Positions 33,806-40,811 of a stretch of DNA of 42,100 nucleotides are shown piece by piece. Made by a program: the position numbers and the translations under genes. The stretch comes from Caulobacteraceae bacterium (GTDB lineage: Bacteria; Pseudomonadota; Alphaproteobacteria; Caulobacterales; Caulobacteraceae), in the NCBI GenBank assembly GCA_019247715.1, contig JAFBAO010000024.1, forward strand, positions 1 to 42,100, in the 5' to 3' direction. The notes beneath the pieces are model-generated. The model saw only the letters and a list, made by a program, of their open reading frames with translations, had not been told where the DNA came from and did no database searches. Within the stretch, counting starts at the first letter, position 1. The number at the start of each line of letters is the position of its first letter.

Positions 33806-35176
33806 ATGTTTGGCGCCCGTTCGGCCCCCCCGGGCAAGGTCGCAACCCCAGCAGACGAAGCCCCGTTCGGCGCGCCGCTCCAGGCGGACCAGACGTGCCC
33901 GGCGTGCGGGGCGGCCAACGCCAGCTGGCGACGCCTCTGCGGGAGTTGCGAGCATCCGCTGACGCCGCCCGAAGCCGCCGAAGCCTCGCCTGCGACACCC
34001 GAACCGGCCGCCGAGCCGGAACGCCAGACACCGCCCCCCGCCCCGGCCGCCTCGCCCGAGGCGAGCGGGCCGGCGCCGACTGCGCGCCAGGGGCCGGCCC
34101 CGCCGCCGATCGACATGCCCCCCGAAGCGCCAGCTCCGCCGCCAGCTGTCGAGGCGCCCCCCGAAGCGCCGCCCAGGCCGACGGCGCCGGTGCGGGGCGC
34201 CGAGCTTCCGGCCGAGGCGCCAGCTCCGCCGCCAGCCGACAAGTCAGCGCCCAAGCCTTCAGGGGCGCCGCCCGCCGCCGAGCCTCCGGGGTCGCCACGC
34301 GCCGCCGAACCGCCCGCCGAGGCGCCGCCCGCCATGGCCCCGCCCGAAGCTCCGGTTGCGCCGCCGATGGCCGAGCCGCCAGCGGTGTCGGCGACCGCGC
34401 TGGCGAAGGACCCCGACGCCTCGCCCCTCGCAGAAGCGCTCGCCGAGGTCCGAAGGGCCCGCACGGCGCCCAAGCCCTCGCCGGCCGCCGGGACGTCGGC
34501 CCGGCCCGCGGTCCCGTCCGCCGAGCCCCCGCTCGTCCTCGAGAGGGCCCCGGGAGGGCGCGGCGCAGCTTCGCCCGCCTTGCTGATAGGTCTTCTGGCG
34601 CTCGCCGTGGCTGGAGGCGCGGCGGCCGTCGCCGTCTTCCACGGAAACCTGGCTGGCCGCGCCAGCGCCCCGGCCGTTGTCGTGACGGCGGACGCCCAGG
34701 CGCCGCGGGCCTCGCTCGCCCCGCCGCTGGCGAGCCCAGCGACAGCCCCGCCCGCGCCCCCTGTGATCGCGCCCCCTGAGCCCAGCCGCGCCGAGGTCCG
34801 CCCGGCCGCCCGGCCCCGGGGCGCATCCCACGTCGACCGCCTGGCCTCGGCCGTCTCCAAGCCCCGCCAGCCGCCGGCCGTGCGCTCTCGCTCGCATGCC
34901 ATCCCGGCCGAGCCTAGCTCCACCGAAGCCTCGGCGGACGCGCCGGCCCCGTCGCAGTGGTGGCGGGAAAATTTCGGCCCCCACCGCGCGCGCCCCGATG
35001 AAGACGGCTCGGCGGAGCCGACGCCCCCTCCGCCGCCTCCGCCGGGCGCGAAGGAGACGACCTTGGACGAGCAACTGCACAGTTGGCGCGCCCGAGGACA
35101 TTATCGCCGTGACGCTCAGGCGGACGAGGGCGGCGAGGCCGACGAGGCTTCCCCGGACGAAGGCGGCGCGCCCTAG
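33806..35176 (+). CDS. Zinc-ribbon, proline-rich single-pass membrane protein
   Basis: A 456-residue protein in four parts: an N-terminal zinc ribbon (Cys31, Cys34, Cys45, Cys48 in CPACG and CGSC); a ~200-residue Pro/Ala/Glu-rich disordered region with PPAEAP-type repeats; one membrane segment (ALLIGLLALAVAGGAAAVAVF, about residues 255-277); and a Pro/Ala-rich tail ending in a charged segment (WWRENFGPHRARPDEDG; LDEQLHSWRARGHYRRD). The layout suggests a cytoplasmic ribbon and a periplasmic tail. No function is recognised. The ATG at 33806 is favoured over GTG at 33800 because AGGCGG lies at a better distance from it. The proline-rich repeats make antisense frames look open. Confidence 0.65.
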   Translation: MFGARSAPPGKVATPADEAPFGAPLQADQTCPACGAANASWRRLCGSCEHPLTPPEAAEASPATPEPAAEPERQTPPPAPAASPEASGPAPTARQGPAPPPIDMPPEAPAPPPAVEAPPEAPPRPTAPVRGAELPAEAPAPPPADKSAPKPSGAPPAAEPPGSPRAAEPPAEAPPAMAPPEAPVAPPMAEPPAVSATALAKDPDASPLAEALAEVRRARTAPKPSPAAGTSARPAVPSAEPPLVLERAPGGRGAASPALLIGLLALAVAGGAAAVAVFHGNLAGRASAPAVVVTADAQAPRASLAPPLASPATAPPAPPVIAPPEPSRAEVRPAARPRGASHVDRLASAVSKPRQPPAVRSRSHAIPAEPSSTEASADAPAPSQWWRENFGPHRARPDEDGSAEPTPPPPPPPGAKETTLDEQLHSWRARGHYRRDAQADEGGEADEASPDEGGAP

Positions 35177-35223
35177 TCGGATTGAAGTCGGGCTCCGGCT
35201 TCCCGCCGCCGATCACAGCTGCG

Positions 35224-35279
35224 ACAACTTGTAACGATCAAGCGCAATCAGCCGTGGCCGAATCGCGAACAATCGGCCA
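35224..35279 (+). promoter_or_regulatory. Inverted repeats upstream of an XRE regulator gene
   Basis: Two dyads precede the XRE gene at 35356: ACAA-C-TTGT at 35224-35232, and TGGCCGA (35255-35261) with TCGGCCA (35273-35279), 11 bases apart. The second is a perfect 7-base inverted repeat with a spacing suited to a dimeric helix-turn-helix protein. Either could be an operator for this regulator or its tail-to-tail neighbour. Binding is inferred from symmetry only. Confidence 0.3.
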
Positions 35280-35355
35280 TCAGGCGCGGCGTGAGGAACT
35301 TCTGGCGCCTGGCGCGCGTTCACGCGCCGGGACTGTTTATCGTTAGGGGGCTACG

Positions 35356-35595
35356 GTGGGCGTCAGCATCGACGATCATCTCGGAAAGCGGCTCTTCGAG
35401 CTTAGGCGACGGCTGGGCCTGACCCAGGCGCAGCTTGCGCTGGCGGTGGGCGTCCGCTTCCAGCAGATCCAGAAGTACGAATGCGGCGCGTCGAAGATTT
35501 CGGCCAGCCGCCTCTGGGCGCTGGCGACGGCCCTGGAGGTTCCGGTGGGCTACTTCTTCGAGGGTCTGGGCTCCGGATCGGTGCTGGCGGCCTGA
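35356..35595 (+). CDS. XRE/Cro-type helix-turn-helix regulator
   Basis: A 79-residue protein almost wholly formed by one HTH_3 domain: HLGKRLFELRRRLGLTQAQLALAVGVRFQQIQKYECGASKISASRLWALATALEVPVGYFFEGL. Gln positions in TQAQLA and the recognition helix FQQIQKYE are typical of XRE repressors. Start is GTG at 35356, five bases after AGGGGG. The family often regulates itself or nearby genes. Its 3' end overlaps, tail to tail, the next XRE gene by 46 bases; the two proteins are similar in the C-terminal half. Confidence 0.85.
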   Translation: MGVSIDDHLGKRLFELRRRLGLTQAQLALAVGVRFQQIQKYECGASKISASRLWALATALEVPVGYFFEGLGSGSVLAA

Positions 35596-35876
35596 CTGGC
35601 GACGGCGCGTCCTTCCTCCAGCCCTTCGTAGAAATAGCCGAGGGGAGCGCCCAGGGCCTGGGCGAGCGCCCAAAGCTGGCTCGCCGGCATCGTGGCGACG
35701 CCGGTCTCGTACCGCTCGAAACGCCGCACGCTCACCCCGATCATTTGCGCCAGCGACTCCTGGCTCCGGTTCAGCAGCAGGCGCCGCGACCGCAGCCGGG
35801 CGCCCACGTGGGCGTCGATCTCGGCGGTCGAGGGAACCTGCGCCTTAACGGGTTGGACAAGGCGAACCACAGCCAT
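35550..35876 (-). CDS. XRE/Cro-type helix-turn-helix regulator (second, antiparallel)
   Basis: A 108-residue protein with an HTH_3 domain (VGARLRSRRLLLNRSQESLAQMIGVSVRRFERYETGVATMPASQLWALAQALGAPLGYFYEGL, about residues 24-86) and a Lys/Pro/Ser-rich tail. It aligns with the opposite-strand XRE protein over the whole domain, so they look like paralogues arranged tail to tail. The 3' ends overlap by 46 bases, so their transcripts would be complementary there. ATG at 35876 is the only clear start; no strong ribosome site was seen. Confidence 0.82.
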   Translation of the reverse strand: MAVVRLVQPVKAQVPSTAEIDAHVGARLRSRRLLLNRSQESLAQMIGVSVRRFERYETGVATMPASQLWALAQALGAPLGYFYEGLEEGRAVASQAASTDPEPRPSKK

Positions 35877-35963
35877 GGGGCATGGCTAAGCTGCTCGGCC
35901 GATTCGCGCCAGAAGTGAGGCGGCCCGCGCAGCGTCGTCAAGATCGCGCTCGAGCGCGCTCGC

Positions 35964-36290
35964 GTGAACGAAGAGAATCGGCGCACGTTCAATCCAGCGC
36001 CTGCGAGAGACGGGCGATGGGCATGTGAGGGGACTGTGTGGGACGAAGATGCATGCGTGCGCGAGGCCGAGCGGATCGAGCGCTCGGCGGCGCACGCGCG
36101 GCCGGCCTGGCTCAGGAACGAGCTTCTCGGACTGGCGGGGGGCTGGCGCGGGCTGCGGCCCTCGCGCCTGCAGGCGGGTGAAGCGCGCCGGCGGATGAAT
36201 ACCGCGAGCCCGGCGCAGCCCCGATGGGCCATTCCGTCGGGAGAGGATGCGTTCGACTGGTCCGGGCTCTCGGAACGGCTAGAGGGCTGA
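35964..36290 (+). CDS. Hypothetical protein, 108 residues
   Basis: A frame of 108 codons starting at GTG 35964, with a mildly protein-like composition (WACEGTVWDEDACVREAERIERSAAHARPAWLRNELLGLAGGW; WAIPSGEDAFDWSGLSERLEG). It contains two Cys and several Trp, is Arg- and Glu-rich, and has no recognised domain. It would end overlapping the 3' end of the TPR gene by 12 bases on the other strand. The lack of a strong start signal keeps the call weak. The only alternative is a 400-base non-coding gap. Confidence 0.4.
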   Translation: MNEENRRTFNPAPARDGRWACEGTVWDEDACVREAERIERSAAHARPAWLRNELLGLAGGWRGLRPSRLQAGEARRRMNTASPAQPRWAIPSGEDAFDWSGLSERLEG

Positions 36291-37361
36291 TCCCCCCCGC
36301 TCGGACGCGGCGCAGAGGGTGAGCGCCTTGCGGGCCGTGGCGGCGCCGTCGTCGGTGGGGTTGAGGGCGAGATACCGCTCGTACAGCGGCCGGGCGCCGA
36401 CGAGGTCCGCGGCCTTCATCCGGAGCTGGGCGAGATTGAACAGCGCATCGCCGTGGTCCGGCTGCGACTGGAGCAGGCGTTCGAGCTCCCGGATGGCGTC
36501 TTGGGGCTTGCCGGCCGCCTCGAGCGCCTGGGCGAGGTTGTAGCGGGCTTCCGCGAAGCGTCCGTCCCGGGCGAGCGCCCGCTGGTAGGCGAGCACGGCC
36601 TCGGCCCAGCGCCCTTGGCCGAGGCGGATGTTGCCGAGATTGTAGGGGGCGACGGCGTCGGTCCGGTCCGCGCGGGCGCATTGGTCATAGAGCCGGGCGG
36701 CCTCGTCGGCCCGGCCGCCAGCCTCGGCCACCTGGGCGGCCTCGAAAAGGTCGTCGAGGGTGGGGTGATCTTCGTGGAGCGGCAGATAGGCCTGGCCGCG
36801 CAGGTTGGTGAGGTCTCCGTTCTCCCAGGCGAGGGCCGCCTCGCCGGCCGGGGTGAGGACGATCCTGCGCCGGCCGCGGGGCGAGCGGTCGCGCGTCTCG
36901 GCGAGGATCCGCACCACCTCGCCCAGCGACCGGCCCTGGCCCAGCAGCTCGGCGGCGGTGCGGATGACCTGGGCGTCGGCGAAGCGGCAGCGGTCGGCCT
37001 CGATCACCACGAGGTCGAAGGCCGCCAGCACGTCCGCCGCGTCGCGCGACAGCCCCGCGGGGCCCAGCGCGGACGCCAGCGGCAGGGTCGCCGGCTCGCT
37101 CGCTTCCCTGGACAAGGCGGCGGCGAAGGCGCGCTCGCCCATGACCGGGACGCTCCGCTCGCGCGCGGCGCCGAGGCGTGAGGCGAGCGCGCCGGCGTCG
37201 ATCAGCGGAACGGCGAGGGCGCCCACCACGAAGACGTCGCTGCGGCCGGTGAGATCGCGCAGCACCTGGCCGCCCAGCCGCTCGACCTCGGTCTTCAGAC
37301 GCTCGCGCGCGCCGGGCGAGAAGCGGCCGTAGAGCGCGATCGTCCGGCCGCCGATTTCCAT
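36279..37361 (-). CDS. BRCT-domain and TPR protein in the end-joining operon
   Basis: A 360-residue protein. Residues ~1-85 look like a BRCT domain (GRTIALYGRFSPGARERLKTEVERLGGQVLRDLTGRSDVFVVG, then VPVMGERAFAAAL). A middle helical part follows (DVLAAFDLVVIEADRCRFADAQVIRTAAELLGQGRSLGEVVRILAE), ending in a basic GRRRIVL patch. TPR repeats take the rest (~205-350; DAVAPYNLGNIRLGQGRWAEAVLAYQRALA; FAEARYNLAQALEAAGKPQDAIRELERLL). It begins 4 bases after the ku stop and is the third gene of a ligD-ku unit. BRCT domains bind DNA-repair partners, so this may be an end-joining accessory or regulator (inference). The ATG at 37361 is chosen by domain start; no strong ribosome site is seen, in keeping with coupling to ku. 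Confidence 0.82.
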   Translation of the reverse strand: MEIGGRTIALYGRFSPGARERLKTEVERLGGQVLRDLTGRSDVFVVGALAVPLIDAGALASRLGAARERSVPVMGERAFAAALSREASEPATLPLASALGPAGLSRDAADVLAAFDLVVIEADRCRFADAQVIRTAAELLGQGRSLGEVVRILAETRDRSPRGRRRIVLTPAGEAALAWENGDLTNLRGQAYLPLHEDHPTLDDLFEAAQVAEAGGRADEAARLYDQCARADRTDAVAPYNLGNIRLGQGRWAEAVLAYQRALARDGRFAEARYNLAQALEAAGKPQDAIRELERLLQSQPDHGDALFNLAQLRMKAADLVGARPLYERYLALNPTDDGAATARKALTLCAASERGGSAL

Positions 37362-37365
37362 GGCG

Positions 37366-38259
37366 TCAGCCGGCGCCGGCCTTCTTCTTCTTGGTGGCGG
37401 GCTCGGCGGCGGGCGTGGCGGGCGCCTTGGCCTTGGCGGCGGTTCGGCCGGCGGCGCCCTTGCCGAGGCTGGGCGCGGGCGGGCGCCGCTCTTCCTCGAT
37501 GCTGCGCTTCAGGGCGTCCATGAGGTTGACGACATTGCCGCGCTCGGGGGCCTTGGCGATGACCGGCGCGCCGCCCGAGATCTTCGATTGCACGAGAGCG
37601 ACCAGGGCCGTCTCGTAGCGGTCCTCGAAGGTCTCCGGCTCGAACTTCATCGGCTTCTGGGCGATGATCATCTCGGCCATCTTGAGGGCGTCGTCGGGGA
37701 CCTTGGCGGTGAGCTTGTCGAGGGCGCTGGCCGGCTCGCGCACCTCCTTGGCCGAGCGCAGGGTCACCAGCCGGAAGCCGTCGGCGATCGGCTGCAGGGT
37801 CACCAGCCGCTCGCGTCCCGAGAGCACGATCCGGGCGACGCCGATCTTGTGCGAGCGCTTCATGGCCTCGAGGATCACCGCAAAGGTCTCCTCGGCCACC
37901 GGGCCGTCCGGCGCCAGGTAGTAGGTGGAGTCCTGGTAGATCGGATCGACGTCGCCGGCGTCCACGAAGCCGTCGATGTCGATGGTCTTGCTGCTCTCGA
38001 TCTCGATCGCCTCCAGCTCGTCGCCGCCGACGACGACGTAGCGGTCCTTCTCGAACTGATAGCCCTTCACCAGGTCGGCGCGGTCGATCTCGCCGAGCTC
38101 GGGGTCATGGTATTTCTGCTGTACGCGGTTCAGCGTGTCCTTGTGCAGCAGGTTGAAGGAGATCTTGCCGGCGGTCGACGAGGTGGCCGGATAAAGCTTC
38201 ACCGGGCATGCCACCAGCGACAGCTTCAGATAACCCTTCCAGGACGCCCGGCCCGCCAT
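37366..38259 (-). CDS. ku: DNA end-binding protein Ku
   Basis: A 297-residue bacterial Ku that forms a homodimeric ring on double-strand break ends and recruits LigD. The family opening is present (WKGYLKLSLVACPVKLYPATSS), as are the barrel segment INLLHK-like FNLLHKDTLNRVQQKY, GYQFEKDRYVVV, SGRERLVTLQP and the helical KMAEMIIAQ region. The C-terminal tail (residues ~250-297) is a Lys/Ala/Pro-rich extension (KKKKAGAG at the end), common in bacterial Ku and thought to help DNA and LigD contacts. It begins 10 bases after the ligD stop and is followed 4 bases later by the BRCT-TPR gene. Confidence 0.95.
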   Translation of the reverse strand: MAGRASWKGYLKLSLVACPVKLYPATSSTAGKISFNLLHKDTLNRVQQKYHDPELGEIDRADLVKGYQFEKDRYVVVGGDELEAIEIESSKTIDIDGFVDAGDVDPIYQDSTYYLAPDGPVAEETFAVILEAMKRSHKIGVARIVLSGRERLVTLQPIADGFRLVTLRSAKEVREPASALDKLTAKVPDDALKMAEMIIAQKPMKFEPETFEDRYETALVALVQSKISGGAPVIAKAPERGNVVNLMDALKRSIEEERRPPAPSLGKGAAGRTAAKAKAPATPAAEPATKKKKAGAG

Positions 38260-38269
38260 GCAGCCACCC

Positions 38270-40717
38270 TTATGTCTTCATACCCACATCACGCCGCATC
38301 TTAGGCGTGATCTTGGAAGCGCTCGATCCTAACCCATCCCAGGGGTCCGCAGCCAGGGTGTCGATACGCCTCATAAGGTTAAGACGGTCGAAAGCCCCGC
38401 CGCCCGACAGCTTGCCAAGCTCGTCCCACCCGATCGGCGTGGCGACCGGGAAGCCGGGGCGGGCCCGCAGGGAATAGGACGCCACGGCGCTCGCGCCCCG
38501 GGCGTTGCGCACATAGTCGAGGTAGATCTTGCCCTTGCGCCGCTCCTTGGAGGCGACGGCGGTGAAGAGCGAAGGGACGTCGGCGGCCGTGGCGCGGGCC
38601 AGCGCCTGCGCGAACCCCTTGACCAGCGCCCAGCCCTGGCCGGGCGCCATCGCCATGACGAGGTGCAGGCCCTTGCCGCCGGTGGTGCGTAGGAAGACGG
38701 TGAGGCCCATGGCTTCCAGGCGTTCGCGCAGCGTCTGCGCGCCCTCGCACACCCGCGCCCATGGCAGGGCCTCGTCCGGGTCGAGGTCGATGATCAGCCG
38801 GTCCGGGTGCTCGGGATCGTCGATCCGGCAGCCCCAGAGGTGGAACTCCACCGCCCCGAACTGGGCGAGCGCCAGATAGCCGCGCGGCTCGGTGACGGTG
38901 ACGAAGGCCGCCCGACCCTCCTCGTCGGCGAGGTCGACGGTCTCGACCCCGGCGGGCAGGCCGGCGAAGGCGTGGCGCTGGTAGAAGCAGTCCTCGCGCC
39001 GGCCGCTGGGGCAGCGCAGCATGGTGACCGGGCGGCGCAGCAGCTCCGGCAGCAGCCAGTCGCCCACCCGGGCGTAGTAGAGCGCTAGGTCCAGCTTGGA
39101 GACCCCGCTGCCGGCGAAGATCTCCCGCTCCGGATTGGTGAGGGTGATGGCGGCTAGGTCGCGGTCGGTGACCAGCCTGGACCTGATCGGGGCGGCTTGG
39201 CGGGCGGGCGGCCGGGGCGCGAAGCCGAGCAGCACCGCCGCCCTCGGGGCGTCCTGGGCCGAGCGGCTGCGGTAGCCGATCTCGGCGGTCCAGCGGGGCT
39301 CGACCCAGTGGGCGCCGGGGGTCGCCGGCACGGCCACGGCCGGGGAGAGGCGCTCGAACTTCGAGAGGGCGCCGTAGAGCTCGCGGGCCTTCGCATCGCC
39401 GATCCCGGAGCCCACGCGTCCGGCGTAGACGAGCTCGCCGTCCCGCTCTTCGGCCAGGATCAGCGAGGAGGCGCTCGCGGGCGTATTGGAGAGGAAGCCG
39501 ATGACGACGAAGGGCGCCACCTCGACCCGCTTGACCTTCACCCAGCTCGCCGAGCGCCCCTGCACGTAGCGGGCGCCGGTCTGCTTGGAGACGATCCCTT
39601 CCAGGCCCACGCGGCTCGCCTGGGCGAACAGCGCCTCGCCGTCGCCCTCGATGTGGCTGCTGAACTGCACCGGCGAGCGGGCGTCCGCGAGCGGGGCGAC
39701 GAGGCCCTCCAGCGCCGCCTTGCGGTCCTTCAGCTGCGCGGCGCTAAGGTCGTAGCCGTCCAGGTAGGGAAGGTCGAAGGCGAAGTAGGCCAGGGCGTGG
39801 TCGCGGCCCTCGGCCAGCGCCTGCTCCAAGAGATCCAGGGAGGCGACGCCGCGCGGGTCCTGCACCACCACCTCGCCGTCCAGGATGGCGCTCTTGCAGG
39901 GAAGCTTGGCGAGCGCCTGGGCGAGTGCGCGGTAGCGGTTCGTCCAGTCGTGGCCGTTGCGGGTGACGAGCCGCACCGCGCCGCCCTCCACGAAGGCGAG
40001 GGTGCGGTAGCCGTCGTACTTGATCTCGTGCAGCCAGCCGGCGGCGCGCGGCGGAATGTCGGCCGAGCCGCAGAGCTGCGGCTTCCAGCGCCTCGGCATG
40101 GGAGCGGCCACCGCGCCGGCGATCCTCGCCGCCGCCTTGCGGGGCGTGGGCTTGCGGGCGGGCGCCGGGGGCTCGTCCACCGGGCGGCCGGTGACCACGC
40201 TGTCAGGCTGCTCGGCCAGCACGTCGTACTCGGCCAGCGGTCGGGCGGCCGGGTCGCGCTCCTTGATCAGCAGCCAGTTGGTGGGATCGTCGGGGAGGCG
40301 CTTCAGCATCCAGCCGCCCGCCAGCTTCTCGCCCACCAGGCGGAACTTGATCTCGCCGGCCGCCAGCGCCGCCTCGGGCTCGGCCAGGGTCACCCAGGTC
40401 CCCCGGTCCCAGACGATCACCGTGCCCGCGCCGTAGTTCCCGGCCGGGATGCGGCCCTCGAAGGTGGCGTATTCCAGCGGGTGGTCCTCCACCAGCTTGG
40501 CGAACCGCCGCACCTTCGGATCCAGGCAGGGCCCCTCCGGCACCGCCCAGCTCTTCAGCGTCCCGCCCATCTCCAGCCGCAGGTCGTAGTGCATGCGCCG
40601 GGCGTGGTGCTTCTGGACCACGAAGATCGCCTCGCCGGACGCGGCCGCGCCCCCGGCCGGCTCCGGGGTCCGCTCGAAGCGCCGCTTGGCGCGGTAGCTC
40701 GCAAGGCCGCTCGCCAT
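38270..40717 (-). CDS. ligD: ATP-dependent DNA ligase LigD (phosphoesterase-ligase-polymerase)
   Basis: An 815-residue end-joining enzyme in the Pseudomonas-type order. The 3'-phosphoesterase domain is at ~1-160 (QKHHARRMHYDLRLEMGG, EDHPLEYATFEG). The ATP-dependent ligase domain follows at ~205-505, with the nucleotidyl lysine Lys233 in EIKYDGYR, ILDGEVV, FDLPYLDG, EGIVSK and SWVKVK motifs. The archaeo-eukaryotic primase-like polymerase is at ~530-815 (VTMLRCPSGRREDCFYQRH; the metal-binding DxD Asp644/Asp646 in IIDLDPDE; TGGKGLHLV). The first gene of the ligD-ku-BRCT/TPR unit, it starts at ATG 40717 and is divergent from the acyltransferase at 40812. All expected catalytic motifs are present. 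Confidence 0.96.
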   Translation of the reverse strand: MASGLASYRAKRRFERTPEPAGGAAASGEAIFVVQKHHARRMHYDLRLEMGGTLKSWAVPEGPCLDPKVRRFAKLVEDHPLEYATFEGRIPAGNYGAGTVIVWDRGTWVTLAEPEAALAAGEIKFRLVGEKLAGGWMLKRLPDDPTNWLLIKERDPAARPLAEYDVLAEQPDSVVTGRPVDEPPAPARKPTPRKAAARIAGAVAAPMPRRWKPQLCGSADIPPRAAGWLHEIKYDGYRTLAFVEGGAVRLVTRNGHDWTNRYRALAQALAKLPCKSAILDGEVVVQDPRGVASLDLLEQALAEGRDHALAYFAFDLPYLDGYDLSAAQLKDRKAALEGLVAPLADARSPVQFSSHIEGDGEALFAQASRVGLEGIVSKQTGARYVQGRSASWVKVKRVEVAPFVVIGFLSNTPASASSLILAEERDGELVYAGRVGSGIGDAKARELYGALSKFERLSPAVAVPATPGAHWVEPRWTAEIGYRSRSAQDAPRAAVLLGFAPRPPARQAAPIRSRLVTDRDLAAITLTNPEREIFAGSGVSKLDLALYYARVGDWLLPELLRRPVTMLRCPSGRREDCFYQRHAFAGLPAGVETVDLADEEGRAAFVTVTEPRGYLALAQFGAVEFHLWGCRIDDPEHPDRLIIDLDPDEALPWARVCEGAQTLRERLEAMGLTVFLRTTGGKGLHLVMAMAPGQGWALVKGFAQALARATAADVPSLFTAVASKERRKGKIYLDYVRNARGASAVASYSLRARPGFPVATPIGWDELGKLSGGGAFDRLNLMRRIDTLAADPWDGLGSSASKITPKMRRDVGMKT

Positions 40718-40811
40718 GGCGGCAATCTAGCAAAGTCATCGGGCCGATGGCCGGGAAGTTGCAAGACGACGGCGGTCTTCCCTAAGAGTAGGGCCGACAG
40801 CGGGGCCCGGC

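Noticed and set aside
33513..34923. Long minus-strand frames opposite the proline-rich gene
   Set aside because: Pro/Ala-rich codons read in reverse give Gly/Arg/Ala-rich open frames; the plus strand has the zinc ribbon and membrane segment, so it is the coding strand.
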